Positions 41,333-50,119 of a stretch of DNA of 64,000 bases are shown piece by piece (within the stretch, counting starts at the first letter, position 1; every line of letters starts with the position of its first letter). Below the pieces are notes generated by a model. The model had not been told where the DNA came from. It searched no databases and saw only the letters and a program-made list of their open reading frames with translations. The stretch is from Streptomyces sp. SirexAA-E (GTDB lineage: Bacteria; Actinomycetota; Actinomycetes; Streptomycetales; Streptomycetaceae): positions 4,092,001 through 4,156,000 of the forward strand of contig NC_015953.1 of assembly GCF_000177195.2 (NCBI RefSeq), read 5' to 3'. Made by a program: the position numbers and the translations under genes.

Positions 41333-44008
41333 GTGAACGCCCTTCCACCCCCCGCCCGGCCCGCACCCGTCCGACCACGGTCCCGGTACGGGCGGCGCGT
41401 GCTCGGGATGTCGGCCGCCGCCCTGCTGTGCGCAGGGGCCCTGGCCGTGCCCGGTACGGCCATGGCCGACGACGCCGAACCCGGACCCGGCCCCGAGCAG
41501 ATCACCAACGGCGACTTCGCCACCGGTACCTCAGCCCCGTGGTGGTGGACGCCGAACGCCTCGGCCGCCGTGTCCGAGGGCCGGCTCTGCGTGGAGGTGC
41601 CCGCCGGCACGGCCAACGCCTGGGACGTCATCGTCGGCCAGAACGACGTACCGATCGTCGCGGGCGAGAGCTACGAGCTGTCCTACACGGCGCGTTCGAC
41701 CGTGCCCCTGACCGTTCAGACCCGGGTCCAGGAGGCGGTGGAGCCCTACACGACGGTGCTGGCGACGGCGGATCCGGTGGGCGCGGAGGACACGCGGGTC
41801 GCCCGCACGTTCACGGCCTCGGTGGACCAGCCCGCCGCGTCGGTGCAGTTGCAGATCGGTGGCGGGGAGCGGGCGACGACGTTCTGCCTGGACGACGTGT
41901 CGCTGCGGGGCGGGGCCGAGCCGCCCGTGTACGTACCGGACACCGGCTCGCCGGTCCGCGTCAACCAGGTCGGGTATCTGCCCCGCGGTCCCAAGAGCGG
42001 CACCGTGGTCACCGACGCCGAGGCGCCGCTGACCTGGACGGTCAAAGCCGAGGACGGTTCGACGGCCGCCACCGGTACGACCGTTCCGCGAGGTGAGGAC
42101 CCCAGCTCGCGCCGACGGGTCCACACCTTCGACTTCGGCGACCTCACCACGGCGGGGGACGGCTACACCGTGGAGGTCGACGGTGAGGTGAGCGAGCCGT
42201 TCTCGATCCGCGGGGACCTGTACGACTCCCTGCGCTCGGACGCGCTGGCGTACTTCTACCACAACCGCAGCGGCATCGAGATCGACGCGGACCTCGTCGG
42301 TGAGCAGTACGCGCGCCCGGCCGGTCACATCGGCGTCGCGCCCAACAAGGGCGACACGGACGTGCCGTGCCGACCTGGGGTCTGCGACTACCGGCTGGAC
42401 GTGTCGGGCGGCTGGTACGACGCGGGCGACCACGGCAAGTACGTGGTCAACGGCGGGATCTCGGTGGCCCAGCTGATGGCCACGTACGAGCGGACCCTCA
42501 CCGCCCCGGACGCGGAGTCGGCCGAGCTCGGCGACGGCGCGCTGCGGGTGCCCGAGCGCGACAACGGGGTGCCGGACATCCTGGACGAGGCGCGCTGGGA
42601 GATGGACTTCCTCATCAAGATGCAGGTCCCGGCGGGCGAGCAGCTGGCGGGGATGGTCCACCACAAGATGCACGACGCCGAGTGGACCGGGCTGCCGATG
42701 AAGCCGCACCTGGACCCGCAGCAGCGCGAGCTGCACCCGCCGTCGACGGCCGCCACACTCAACCTCGCCGCCACGGCCGCCCAGTGCGCCCGGCTCTACG
42801 CGCCCTTCGACGCGGACTTCGCGGACCGCTGCCTGCGGGCCGCCGAGACCGCGTGGGACGCGGCGAAGCGGCACCCGGACGTGCTCGCCGACCCGAACGA
42901 CGGCATCGGCGGCGGTGCGTACAACGACGACGACGTCTCGGACGAGTTCTACTGGGCGGCCGCCGAGCTCTTCACCACGACGGGCAAGGACATCTACCGG
43001 CAGGCGGTGCTCTCCTCCGCATGGCACGGTGACGCGGGCGCGGTCTTCCCGGCGGGCGGCGGAATCTCCTGGGGCTCCACGGCCGGACTCGGCGTGCTCA
43101 CCCTGGCCACCGTGCCCAACGCCCTGACGTCCGATCAGCTCGCCCAGGTGCGCACGGTGGTGACCGAGGGCGCCGACCGCTACGCCGCGCAGTCCCGTGA
43201 GCAGGCGTACGGGCTGCCGTACGCGCCCCGGGGGGAGGACTACGTCTGGGGGTCCAACAGTCAGGTGCTCAACAACATGGTCGTCCTGGCCACCGCCCAC
43301 GACCTGACCGGTGACGCCGCCTACCAGGACGCCGTGCTGCGGGGCGCCGACTATCTGCTGGGCCGCAACCCGCTGAACCAGTCGTACGTCACCGGCTACG
43401 GCGAGCGGGACTCGCACAACCAGCACCACCGCTTCTGGGCGCACCAGAACGACCCCAGCCTGCCGAACCCGGCGCCCGGTTCGATCGCGGGCGGCCCCAA
43501 CCTCACCGCGATCGCCTCCGGTGACCCGGTGGCGGCGGAGAAGCTCAGCGGCTGCGCGCCCGCCATGTGCTACGTCGACGACATCGGCTCCTGGGCGACC
43601 AACGAGATCACCATCAACTGGAACGCACCGCTCGCCTTCATCGCCTCCTACCTGGACGACGCGGGCGAGGGCGGGCAGACCGCCGCGGCCCGCACCTGCC
43701 AGGTCACGTACTCCTCGCACCCGTGGAACAGCGGGTCGACGGTGACGGTACGGGTCGAGAACACCGGCTCGGATCCCGTCTCGCCCTGGGCGCTGACCTG
43801 GCTGCTCCCCGGCGAGCAGCGGCTGAGCCACACGTGGAGCGCGGAGTTCGACCAGCACGGCCGTACGGTCAGCGCCCGGCCGCTGTCGTGGAACCGGACC
43901 CTGGCACCCGGCGCGGCGGTCGACTTCGGCTTCAACACCTCGGCGGCGGGCTCCTCGCCCGAGCCGGGCGCGTTCAAGCTGAACGGCCGGGCCTGCTCAG
44001 CGGGCTGA
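41333..44008 (+). CDS. Secreted GH9 endoglucanase, CBM4_9 - Ig-like - GH9 - CBM2
   Basis: 891 aa from GTG 41333 (AAAGG 8 nt upstream). Signal peptide about 1-43, with RRVLGMSAAALLCAGALAV and Ala-Met-Ala before DDAEP. CBM4_9 about 50-180, Ig-like CelD_N about 190-275, GH9 catalytic domain about 285-785 with GGWYDAGDHGKYV (nucleophile-side Asp), the conserved His region GYGERDSHNQHHRF and the proton donor Glu in WATNEITINW. A C-terminal CBM2 (about 800-891: CQVTYSSHPWNSGSTVTVRV) binds crystalline cellulose; its last residues include a closing Cys. It is likely a processive endoglucanase, induced by cellobiose via CebR. Confidence 0.93.
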   Translation: MNALPPPARPAPVRPRSRYGRRVLGMSAAALLCAGALAVPGTAMADDAEPGPGPEQITNGDFATGTSAPWWWTPNASAAVSEGRLCVEVPAGTANAWDVIVGQNDVPIVAGESYELSYTARSTVPLTVQTRVQEAVEPYTTVLATADPVGAEDTRVARTFTASVDQPAASVQLQIGGGERATTFCLDDVSLRGGAEPPVYVPDTGSPVRVNQVGYLPRGPKSGTVVTDAEAPLTWTVKAEDGSTAATGTTVPRGEDPSSRRRVHTFDFGDLTTAGDGYTVEVDGEVSEPFSIRGDLYDSLRSDALAYFYHNRSGIEIDADLVGEQYARPAGHIGVAPNKGDTDVPCRPGVCDYRLDVSGGWYDAGDHGKYVVNGGISVAQLMATYERTLTAPDAESAELGDGALRVPERDNGVPDILDEARWEMDFLIKMQVPAGEQLAGMVHHKMHDAEWTGLPMKPHLDPQQRELHPPSTAATLNLAATAAQCARLYAPFDADFADRCLRAAETAWDAAKRHPDVLADPNDGIGGGAYNDDDVSDEFYWAAAELFTTTGKDIYRQAVLSSAWHGDAGAVFPAGGGISWGSTAGLGVLTLATVPNALTSDQLAQVRTVVTEGADRYAAQSREQAYGLPYAPRGEDYVWGSNSQVLNNMVVLATAHDLTGDAAYQDAVLRGADYLLGRNPLNQSYVTGYGERDSHNQHHRFWAHQNDPSLPNPAPGSIAGGPNLTAIASGDPVAAEKLSGCAPAMCYVDDIGSWATNEITINWNAPLAFIASYLDDAGEGGQTAAARTCQVTYSSHPWNSGSTVTVRVENTGSDPVSPWALTWLLPGEQRLSHTWSAEFDQHGRTVSARPLSWNRTLAPGAAVDFGFNTSAAGSSPEPGAFKLNGRACSAG

Positions 44009-44023
44009 GCGCGGCGCCCTTGG

Positions 44024-44062
44024 GCCCGGGTGCGGCCGCCTTCCGGGGTGCCGCACCCGGGC
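44024..44062. terminator. Terminator between convergent genes
   Basis: 13-bp perfect arms (GCCCGGGTGCGGC and complement) with a 13-nt loop between the cellulase stop and the minus-strand gene end at 44075. Confidence 0.8.
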
Positions 44063-44074
44063 TCCCGCCGTGTG

Positions 44075-44974
44075 TCAGCGCCGGTCGTGCGCGCCCCGGG
44101 CGCGGGCCGTCCGTTCCGAGCGGGGGACGAGGCCGGCCCGGACGGCCGCCACCCGCTCCCGCACGCCCGTGACGGGCACGGCCCCCGGCGGACCGGCGGG
44201 CGTGTCAGCCCTCTCCCCGCGACACGCGCGGCACCGGCCGTCCCGCAGGGCCTCCGGGCTGCCGGGTGCCCGGCACTCACCGCACTCCAGGGTGCGCAGG
44301 ACGACGGTCCGGGGAGCCGGGAGGGGCCGTTCCGGCGGCAGTTTGTCGACGAGGCGGCGGCGTACGAGGGAGGCGGGGTGGTGGACGACGGCGGGCAGCC
44401 CCTCGGTCAGCGCGCGCAGGGTCTCCGCCTCGGTGGCGCCCCGGGCGAACCACTCGCCGACCTGCCCCTCCAGGCTCGCGCAGTCCGCAGCCGACAGGCT
44501 CAGCGCGGGTGCGGTGCGGCCGAGGGCGGCCAGCAGGATGTAGGCCCGCGAACGGGTGGGCCGTTGCGGCTCCGGAGGGACGTCGCCCCGGACGAACGCC
44601 GCCCACCACACGTCGTCCCGCGCGGTCCGGGAGAAGAACGTACGCGTCACCCACAGCAGCACCGCGTCGGTGGCCACGCACTCGCTGCCCCGGCGCAGAT
44701 GGCCGGCGGCCTCGATCCGGTGGAGCGCGGTGCGCAGCGCGCACTGCCCGTACGGGAGCCACTTGGCCAGCGTCTTCACGGAGATGTCGGCGCCGTCGGG
44801 CAGCCGGTCGATGTACGCGGCGACAGCCGCCTCGCGGGGCGGCAGATGCGAGAAGTCGGGTGCGGTGCGCGGGTGTTGGCCGGGCGCGGAGCGCTTGCCG
44901 TACCCGGGGTTCGCCATCGGGTGCGGCGGCGCGTACGGAGTCTGGGGGGCAGCACTAAGCTGGTCGACAGCCAT
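44075..44974 (-). CDS. Winged-helix-like protein with C-terminal zinc-ribbon motif
   Basis: 299 aa. Residues about 45-95 (LPPREAAVAAYIDRLPDGAD, ISVKTLAKWLPYGQCALRTA, LHRIEAAGHLRR) read as a winged helix like MarR/replication-type transcription factors. A central helical domain carries WWAAFVRGDVPPEPQRPTRS. Near the C-terminus CGECRAPGSPEALRDGRCRA is a compact CxxC..CxxC zinc site. This pattern is widespread in Streptomyces but functionally uncharacterised to my knowledge. It is probably a DNA-binding regulator. ATG 44974 lacks a clear ribosome binding site. Confidence 0.7.
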   Translation of the reverse strand: MAVDQLSAAPQTPYAPPHPMANPGYGKRSAPGQHPRTAPDFSHLPPREAAVAAYIDRLPDGADISVKTLAKWLPYGQCALRTALHRIEAAGHLRRGSECVATDAVLLWVTRTFFSRTARDDVWWAAFVRGDVPPEPQRPTRSRAYILLAALGRTAPALSLSAADCASLEGQVGEWFARGATEAETLRALTEGLPAVVHHPASLVRRRLVDKLPPERPLPAPRTVVLRTLECGECRAPGSPEALRDGRCRACRGERADTPAGPPGAVPVTGVRERVAAVRAGLVPRSERTARARGAHDRR

Positions 44975-45222
44975 CAGGTCGCCTACTTCGATCGAGGTGG
45001 TCAGGCCCCTGTCCGGTGTTCCTGCACCGGCGGGGGCCGCTTCGTGTCCGCACGCTAAGGCGTCCGTACGCTACGTGGCAAATCGGTCACGAACGGTCAA
45101 CGGCGCAGGCAGGGAGGGTGGGTGGGAGAACAAATCCCTCCACCCCATCCACTGAAGAGCGCTCGGATCTCGCCGCTTGAGCCCCGGTCGCACCACCGCC
45201 CCCGGAACCCTGGACGGCAAGG

Positions 45223-45228
45223 TACTGT
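45223..45228 (+). promoter_or_regulatory. -10 box of a leaderless padR promoter
   Basis: TACTGT, 7 nt before ATG 45236. Confidence 0.45.
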
Positions 45229-45235
45229 GCATTGC

Positions 45236-45625
45236 ATGGAACCGAGCGGGCCGAGTCGGCGTACCCCTGGCAAGGCGGCGAGCCAGCTCCGTAAGGGCGT
45301 GCTGGAGTACTGCGTGCTGGCCCTGATGCGGGACGGGCCGCGCTACGGCGTGGAGCTGCTCCGGGAGCTGGGGGAGACCGGGGCGCTGGCCACCAGCCAG
45401 GGCACGGTCTACCCCCTGCTGTCGCGTCTGCGGCGGGACGAACTCGTCGTCACCAGCTGGCGGGAGTCCGACTCCGGACCGCCGCGCCGGTACTACGAGT
45501 TGACTGAGGCCGGGCACGCGGCGCTCACGGAGTTCACGGGGACGTGGCCCGGTTTCCGGGACGCGGTCGACAGCCTGCTCGCACCGAGGGCGTGTGCGCG
45601 GCGATCCGGAGAGGCAGGGGAATGA
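45236..45625 (+). CDS. PadR family transcriptional regulator
   Basis: 129 aa. Typical PadR winged helix: LRKGVLEYCVLALMRDGPRY, GVELLRELGETGALATSQGT, VYPLLSRLRRDELVVTSWRE, then SGPPRRYYELTEAGHAAL. Its stop overlaps the ATG of the HAAS-domain membrane protein (ATGA), the standard PadR/DUF1700-type operon. PadR usually represses its own operon and releases on an envelope or drug signal; the effector is not identified here. Confidence 0.92.
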   Translation: MEPSGPSRRTPGKAASQLRKGVLEYCVLALMRDGPRYGVELLRELGETGALATSQGTVYPLLSRLRRDELVVTSWRESDSGPPRRYYELTEAGHAALTEFTGTWPGFRDAVDSLLAPRACARRSGEAGE

Positions 45626-46248
45626 AGGCCGAGAACGCGGGCGCGACCGAGCGTGCGCTGGTGGAGCGGTACCTCGCGGCGGTCGGGCGGGAGGCGTCGG
45701 CGCTTCCGGCGCAGCGGCGCCAGGAGCTCGTCGCCGATCTCGCCGAGCACATCGAGGTCGCCCTCTCCGAACGGCCGGGCGAGGCCCGGGACATCCTGGG
45801 CGAGCTGGGCGACCCGCGCACCATCGCGACCACCGCGCTCCAGGAGGCGGGGTCCGCCGGCCCGGGCCCCGTCGCGGAGATCGGGGCGCCGGAGCCCGCC
45901 GGTGGGTCCGGCACGGGGCGTCGCCGCTCCCCGGACTGGGTCGTGGTCGGGCTGCCCGTCGTCGCCATGCTGCTGGGGATACTCGTCGGGGCGCTGGGGC
46001 TGGTGCTGAGGATCATCGGGGTCGTCGTGCTGTGCAGGTCACGGCACTGGGACTGGAACCAGAAGTGGGTGGGCGTCACGGTGACCGCCTTCCTCCCCAC
46101 GGTGATCGCCCTCGGCTACAACGTCGGCGTCTCCGCCGACGGCGTACCCGCCTATGTGCCGTGGCTGCTGACCGGGCTGATGCTGGTCATGGTGGCCGTG
46201 GGCGCGGGCTGGCTCTGGAAGGTGCGCACACCCCGCGAGCGGGTCTGA
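45622..46248 (+). CDS. HAAS/DUF1700-type membrane protein
   Basis: 208 aa. The N-terminal HAAS helices (VERYLAAVGREASALPAQRR, QELVADLAEHIEVALSERPG, DILGELGDPRTIATTALQEA) are followed by three hydrophobic helices: VVVGLPVVAMLLGILVGALG, VTAFLPTVIALGYNVGV and WLLTGLMLVMVAVGAGWLW. HAAS domains couple membrane proteins to PadR regulators. Co-translation with padR is implied by the ATGA overlap. Transport or sensing role unknown. Confidence 0.85.
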   Translation: MKAENAGATERALVERYLAAVGREASALPAQRRQELVADLAEHIEVALSERPGEARDILGELGDPRTIATTALQEAGSAGPGPVAEIGAPEPAGGSGTGRRRSPDWVVVGLPVVAMLLGILVGALGLVLRIIGVVVLCRSRHWDWNQKWVGVTVTAFLPTVIALGYNVGVSADGVPAYVPWLLTGLMLVMVAVGAGWLWKVRTPRERV

Positions 46249-46259
46249 CGGGCGGCCCC

Positions 46260-46976
46260 TCAGGGGGCGACGATCCGATCCAGCTCCAGTCGTACGGACG
46301 GCGGCAGCGGTGCGGTGGCCGGGGCCCGGAACGACTGGAGCAGATAGGCGACCAGGCGCCGTGAGGCGTCCGGACCCACCCCCGCCGCACCGCAGTTGGC
46401 CAGTATCACCAGTGTCAGGTCGTCCACGGTGAAGTCCCGCCGCAACCGGCCGGCCTCCTGGGCGCGCCGCACCAGCCGGGCCAGCCCCTCCTCGGCGCGG
46501 GCGCGCTCCTCCGCGTATCCGGCGTGGTCGGGGAACTGCGTGAGGAACGCCTGCGTGAAGCCTCGCTCCGACGCCTGCATCAGGCAGACCTGCTCGACGA
46601 CCGAGCAGAAACCGCGCCAGGGGTCCGGGTCGGCCAGCCCGTCGTCCAAGGCCGCCACGCAGTGCGCGAGCTGTTCGGCGAAGGCCTCGGTCACCAGTGC
46701 GGTCCGCGTGGGGAAGCGCCGGTAGAGGGTCGCGACCCCGACGCCCGCGCGCCGGGCGATCGTGGCCATCGGCACATCGATCCCGTGCAGCGCGTACGCC
46801 TCGCGGGCCGCCGTCAGGATGCGCTCACGGTTCTCCCGGGCGTCGGCGCGCAGGGCCACCGGGCCCTGAGCGGCGCCCTCCGGAGCGGGCTGCTTCCGAG
46901 AGTGGTGGTTCCGGGCGGGCTGTTCACGAGCGGGCTGTTTCTGAGAGGGCTGTTTCTGAGAGGGCTGACCAGGCAT
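46260..46976 (-). CDS. TetR family regulator with a repeat-bearing N-terminus
   Basis: About 238 aa. The DNA-binding domain is REARENRERILTAAREAYAL-like at about residues 42-90 (ENRERILTAAREAYALHGID, VPMATIARRAGVGVATLYRR). It is preceded by about 35 residues of Gln/Pro/Lys repeats (PSQKQPSQKQPAREQPARN) produced by a 15-bp DNA repeat, which is atypical. C-terminal domain belongs to the SbtR-like TetR group. It is divergent from the reductase at 47036, with a palindromic operator between. GTG 46985 is an alternative start. Confidence 0.85.
   Translation of the reverse strand: MPGQPSQKQPSQKQPAREQPARNHHSRKQPAPEGAAQGPVALRADARENRERILTAAREAYALHGIDVPMATIARRAGVGVATLYRRFPTRTALVTEAFAEQLAHCVAALDDGLADPDPWRGFCSVVEQVCLMQASERGFTQAFLTQFPDHAGYAEERARAEEGLARLVRRAQEAGRLRRDFTVDDLTLVILANCGAAGVGPDASRRLVAYLLQSFRAPATAPLPPSVRLELDRIVAP
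46932..46961 (-). repeat. 15-bp tandem repeat inside the tetR 5' end
   Basis: GGGCTGTTTCTGAGA occurs twice in tandem, with degenerate further copies downstream; it encodes the PSQKQ repeats and keeps frame. Confidence 0.92.
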
Positions 46977-46993
46977 CTTTCTCACTTCGCGCC

Positions 46994-47015
46994 AAGTGGA
47001 CGGTATCGTCCGCTT
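46994..47015. promoter_or_regulatory. TetR operator candidate
   Basis: AAGTGGACG-GTAT-CGTCCGCTT: 9-bp arms with one mismatch in the 59-bp divergent region between the tetR and reductase genes. Confidence 0.72.
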
Positions 47016-47022
47016 ACCCGCC

Positions 47023-47028
47023 TAGCGT
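47023..47028 (+). promoter_or_regulatory. -10 box of a leaderless reductase promoter
   Basis: TAGCGT, 7 nt before ATG 47036 and 7 bp after the TetR operator candidate, so bound TetR would block it. Confidence 0.5.
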
Positions 47029-47035
47029 GGCACAC

Positions 47036-47989
47036 ATGAACGACATGCGAGCAGCGCTCTACGACAGGTACGGCCCGCCCGAGGTGCTGTACGAGGGCCG
47101 GGTGCCCGTACCGGCCCTGAAGGAGGGCGAGGTGCTGGTCCGGGTCCACGCGACGAGCGTCAACGGCGGTGAGCTCTACGGGCGGGCCGGACGCATCCGC
47201 CTGGTGACCGGGCGCCGCTTCCCCCTCCGTACGGGGATGGACTTCACCGGAGAGATCGCGCAGGTGGACGGTGCCGTCGTCGGGCTGCGCGAAGGCGACC
47301 GGGTGTGGGGGCTCCTGGGCCGCACGTTCGGCAGCGCCGCCGAGTACGTCGCCGTCCGGCCCCGGCGACTCTCGTACACCCCGGAGAACATCGGCCTGGT
47401 CGAGGCCGCCTCGCTGCCCGCCGGGACGACCGCGATCACCGCGCTGGAGACCAAGGCACGGCTCCGCCCGGGAGAACGCCTCCTGGTGCGGGGTGCGTCC
47501 GGAGGGATCGGCAGCGTCGCCGTCCAGCTCGGCAAGGCCCTGGGCGCTCATGTCACCGGAATCGCCGGGCCGAGGAACCTCGACTTCGTCCGCGGACTGG
47601 GCGCCGACGAGGTCCGCAGCTACACCACGACGGGGCCGGCGGAGCTGGGCCGGTTCGACGTGGTCCTGGACACCGTCGGCACCGAACTCCGGGCGTTCCG
47701 GCGGCTGCTGGCACCCGGCGGGCGCATGGTCTCCATCGCGTTCGACATCGACCACCTCGCCGCGAGCCTCGGCTATCTGGCCGCGTCCGCGTTCCACGGA
47801 CCGCGCCGGGTGCGCTTCTTCAGCGGGAACCCGACGCACGACCTGTTCGCCCGCCTGGCCCGGTACGTGGAGACCGGCGCGATCCGCCCGGTGGTGGACA
47901 CGGTCCACCCGCTGTCCGGCATCGCCGCCGCGCACCGCGCGCTGGAGGCGGGCGGGGTGCGGGGGAAGCACGTGATCCAGGTGGTGTGA
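47036..47989 (+). CDS. NADPH:quinone/enone reductase (MDR superfamily)
   Basis: 317 aa. It opens MRAALYDRYGPPEVLYEGRV; the nucleotide loop is LLVRGASGGIGSVAVQLGKA (about 142-161), followed by VVLDTVGTELRAFRRLLAPG and, at the end, GVRGKHVIQVV. Zinc ligands are absent, as in quinone oxidoreductases. It is probably the target of the divergent TetR repressor and is induced by a toxic electrophile or a redox-cycling compound. Confidence 0.87.
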   Translation: MNDMRAALYDRYGPPEVLYEGRVPVPALKEGEVLVRVHATSVNGGELYGRAGRIRLVTGRRFPLRTGMDFTGEIAQVDGAVVGLREGDRVWGLLGRTFGSAAEYVAVRPRRLSYTPENIGLVEAASLPAGTTAITALETKARLRPGERLLVRGASGGIGSVAVQLGKALGAHVTGIAGPRNLDFVRGLGADEVRSYTTTGPAELGRFDVVLDTVGTELRAFRRLLAPGGRMVSIAFDIDHLAASLGYLAASAFHGPRRVRFFSGNPTHDLFARLARYVETGAIRPVVDTVHPLSGIAAAHRALEAGGVRGKHVIQVV

Positions 47990-48017
47990 GACGGGCGACG
48001 CGGCTGGAGATCAGATC

Positions 48018-48056
48018 TGAGAGTTGACTCTCATAAAATGTGAGAGGAGACTCTCA
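48018..48056. promoter_or_regulatory. Two tandem palindromes upstream of the ArsR-type gene
   Basis: TGAGAGTTGACTCTCA (48018-48033) and TGAGAGGAGACTCTCA (48041-48056) are both dyads, 14 of 16 bases identical and 23 bp apart. The second contains the GAGGAG ribosome binding site of the gene at 48061, so binding of the regulator should block its own transcription and translation. Confidence 0.8.
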
Positions 48057-48060
48057 CGCC

Positions 48061-48669
48061 ATGGACTCCACCAACCCCCTGAGCGACATCGAGATCACCG
48101 ATCCGCAAGCCATGCGGGCGCTGGCGCATCCGGTGCGGCTGGCGATCCTCGACCACCTCCAGCGGCACGGGCCCGCGACCGCCACGCAACTCGCGCCCGA
48201 TGTCGGAGCGACGCCGTCCGTGACCAGCTGGCACCTGCGGCATCTGGCCGGCTTCGGACTGGTCCGGGACAGCGAGCCCGGCCCGGACCGCCGCCAGCGG
48301 CGGTGGGAGGCCGCCGCACGCGGCTTCCGCTTCGAGACGCCGAAGGATCCGGCCGACGAGGAGGGCCTGGCGGCCGCGCGGGTGCTGTCGCAGCAGATGT
48401 TCCGGCGCTACGCCGACTTCCCGAGCCGATGGGCGGCCGAGGTGGAACCCTCGCTCGACCCGGAGTGGCGCGCGTCGGCCGGAATGGCCCACACCCGCGT
48501 CGTCGTGTCGGTCGAGGAACTCGCGGCCATCGAGGACGGCATCGAGCGCCTTCTCGCGCCGTACGTCACCCGGGGTCCGGCCGAACGGCCCGCCGACGGA
48601 CGGGGTGTGCGGCTGATGCGCTACGTCCTGCCGGAGGGTGACCAGGAGCCGACCGGGCAGAACCGGTGA
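48061..48669 (+). CDS. ArsR-like winged-helix regulator
   Basis: 202 aa. N-terminal winged helix about 12-80 (DPQAMRALAHPVRLAILDHL, GPATATQLAPDVGATPSVTS, WHLRHLAGFGLVRD) as in the HTH_20/ArsR group, followed by a long C-terminal domain of unknown ligand. No metal-binding Cys cluster is evident, so it is more likely a small-molecule sensor. Its stop overlaps the GTG of the MFS gene (GTGA). It probably represses both genes via the palindromes at 48018-48056. Confidence 0.87.
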   Translation: MDSTNPLSDIEITDPQAMRALAHPVRLAILDHLQRHGPATATQLAPDVGATPSVTSWHLRHLAGFGLVRDSEPGPDRRQRRWEAAARGFRFETPKDPADEEGLAAARVLSQQMFRRYADFPSRWAAEVEPSLDPEWRASAGMAHTRVVVSVEELAAIEDGIERLLAPYVTRGPAERPADGRGVRLMRYVLPEGDQEPTGQNR

Positions 48670-49982
48670 GCGGCACCGGGCCGACCGCCGGGACATCGCT
48701 CTGGCGGGACCGGCGGTTCTGCCGCTTCTGGGCCGGCCAGTCGGTCTCCCAGTTCGGCGACCGGATCACCGAACTGGCCCTGCCCCTGATCGCCGTCGGC
48801 GCGCTGGGCGCCACGGCCAACCAGGTGGCGTGGCTCACCGCCCTCCTCTGGACGCCGAACCTGCTCGCGATCCTGCTGGGGGCCTGGGTCGATCAACGTG
48901 CCAGGAAACGCCGTCTGATGGTCCTCGCCGACCTGGTGCGCGCCGCGGTGCTGCTCGGCGTCCCGGTGGCCTGTCTGCTGGACGCGGTGACGCTGGGGCA
49001 GTTGTACGTGGTGGCGTTGCTCACGGGTGCCGCGGGGGTCCTGTTCAACACCGCCTATCCGCCCTTCTTCGTGCGCCTCGTGCCGCGCGCGTCCTACGTC
49101 GACGCGAACAGCAAGCTCAGCACCACCCGGTCCGCCTCGTACGTCGTCGGCCCGGCCGTCGGAGGTGCGCTGATCCAGGTGCTGACCGCGCCCGTCACCC
49201 TCGTCGTGGACGCCCTGACCTTTCTCGCGTCGGCGTTCCTGGTGGGCCGGGTCCCGGTCGACGAACCGCCTGCCGACCGGGACGCCGCGACGGCGTCCTC
49301 GCTGTGGCGGCGCGCCCGTGAGGGGCTGTCGTTCGTCGTGGGCCACCCGGTACTGCGGGCCGCCCTCAGCTGTGCGGCGACCGTCAACTTCTTCTCCTTC
49401 GTCGCGGGCAGCGGGCTGCTCGTGCTGTTCGCCAACCGGAGCCTCGGGCTGTCGGCGGGGGCGATCGGCGTCGCGTTCGGAGTCGGCGCGACCGGCTCCC
49501 TCCTCGGCGCGGTGTCGGCACCGAAGCTCTCGGGCCGGTTCGGTGTGGGGCGCAGCATCGTCGTGGGCGCCGTTCTGTTTCCGGCGCCGGTCGCCATCGC
49601 CGCCGCCGCGAACGGTCCGCTCTGGCTCCGTGCCGGAGCCTTGGCCGCGGCGGAGTTCCTTTCGGGCTTCGGCGTCATGCTGTTCGACGTCAACCTCAAC
49701 TCCCTCCAGACCTCGGTGATCCCCGACGGGATGCGCAGCCGTGTGGCCGGTGCGTTCAGCACGGTCAACTACGGCGTACGCCCCGTCGGCGCCGTCGTCG
49801 GAGGGGCCCTCGCCACCCTCGTCGGCCTGAGGGCGACCCTCCTCGTCGCCGCCGTCGGTGGGGCCCTGTCGGTGCTCTGGCTGCTGCCCTCTCCGATTCC
49901 CCGCATCCGTTCCCTGGCTTCGGGCGGCACCGCGGACACCCCCGAAGACGCGGACGGCGACAGCCGGCCGATGTCCCGCTGA
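48666..49982 (+). CDS. MFS exporter (EntS/macrolide-type)
   Basis: 438 aa with 12 predicted helices. Begins GTG 48666, overlapping the regulator stop. SLWRDRRFCRFWAGQSVSQF is the opening of the EntS/Bcr-like MFS_3 group; helix 2-3 loop is VDQRARKRRLMVLADLVRAA. It likely exports a drug or siderophore-like compound recognised by the co-transcribed ArsR-type regulator. Substrate cannot be stated. Confidence 0.86.
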   Translation: MSGTGPTAGTSLWRDRRFCRFWAGQSVSQFGDRITELALPLIAVGALGATANQVAWLTALLWTPNLLAILLGAWVDQRARKRRLMVLADLVRAAVLLGVPVACLLDAVTLGQLYVVALLTGAAGVLFNTAYPPFFVRLVPRASYVDANSKLSTTRSASYVVGPAVGGALIQVLTAPVTLVVDALTFLASAFLVGRVPVDEPPADRDAATASSLWRRAREGLSFVVGHPVLRAALSCAATVNFFSFVAGSGLLVLFANRSLGLSAGAIGVAFGVGATGSLLGAVSAPKLSGRFGVGRSIVVGAVLFPAPVAIAAAANGPLWLRAGALAAAEFLSGFGVMLFDVNLNSLQTSVIPDGMRSRVAGAFSTVNYGVRPVGAVVGGALATLVGLRATLLVAAVGGALSVLWLLPSPIPRIRSLASGGTADTPEDADGDSRPMSR

Positions 49983-50070
49983 CCCGTCGGCGCGGCCTCC
50001 CGGGCGCGGCGGCCCGGCACGGCACATCGGGGCCCGGGAACCGAGTCTCTTCCCCCTAACCATGAATTGG

Positions 50071-50105
50071 CCACGCTGTGTAGGCATACCCACTACTCAG
50101 CGTGG
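50071..50105. promoter_or_regulatory. Inverted repeat before a small gene pair
   Basis: CCACGCTG (50071-50078) and CAGCGTGG (50098-50105) are perfect 8-bp arms with a 19-nt spacer, ending 14 bp before the start at 50120. The spacer contains a TAGGCA word that could be a -10 box. Confidence 0.45.
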
Positions 50106-50119
50106 AAATGGGGAAGATC

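Noticed and set aside
41531..43858. A 775-codon open frame antisense to the cellulase
   Set aside because: Composition is that of a frame shadow (Arg/Val/Gly-rich), and the sense strand has a complete GH9 protein.
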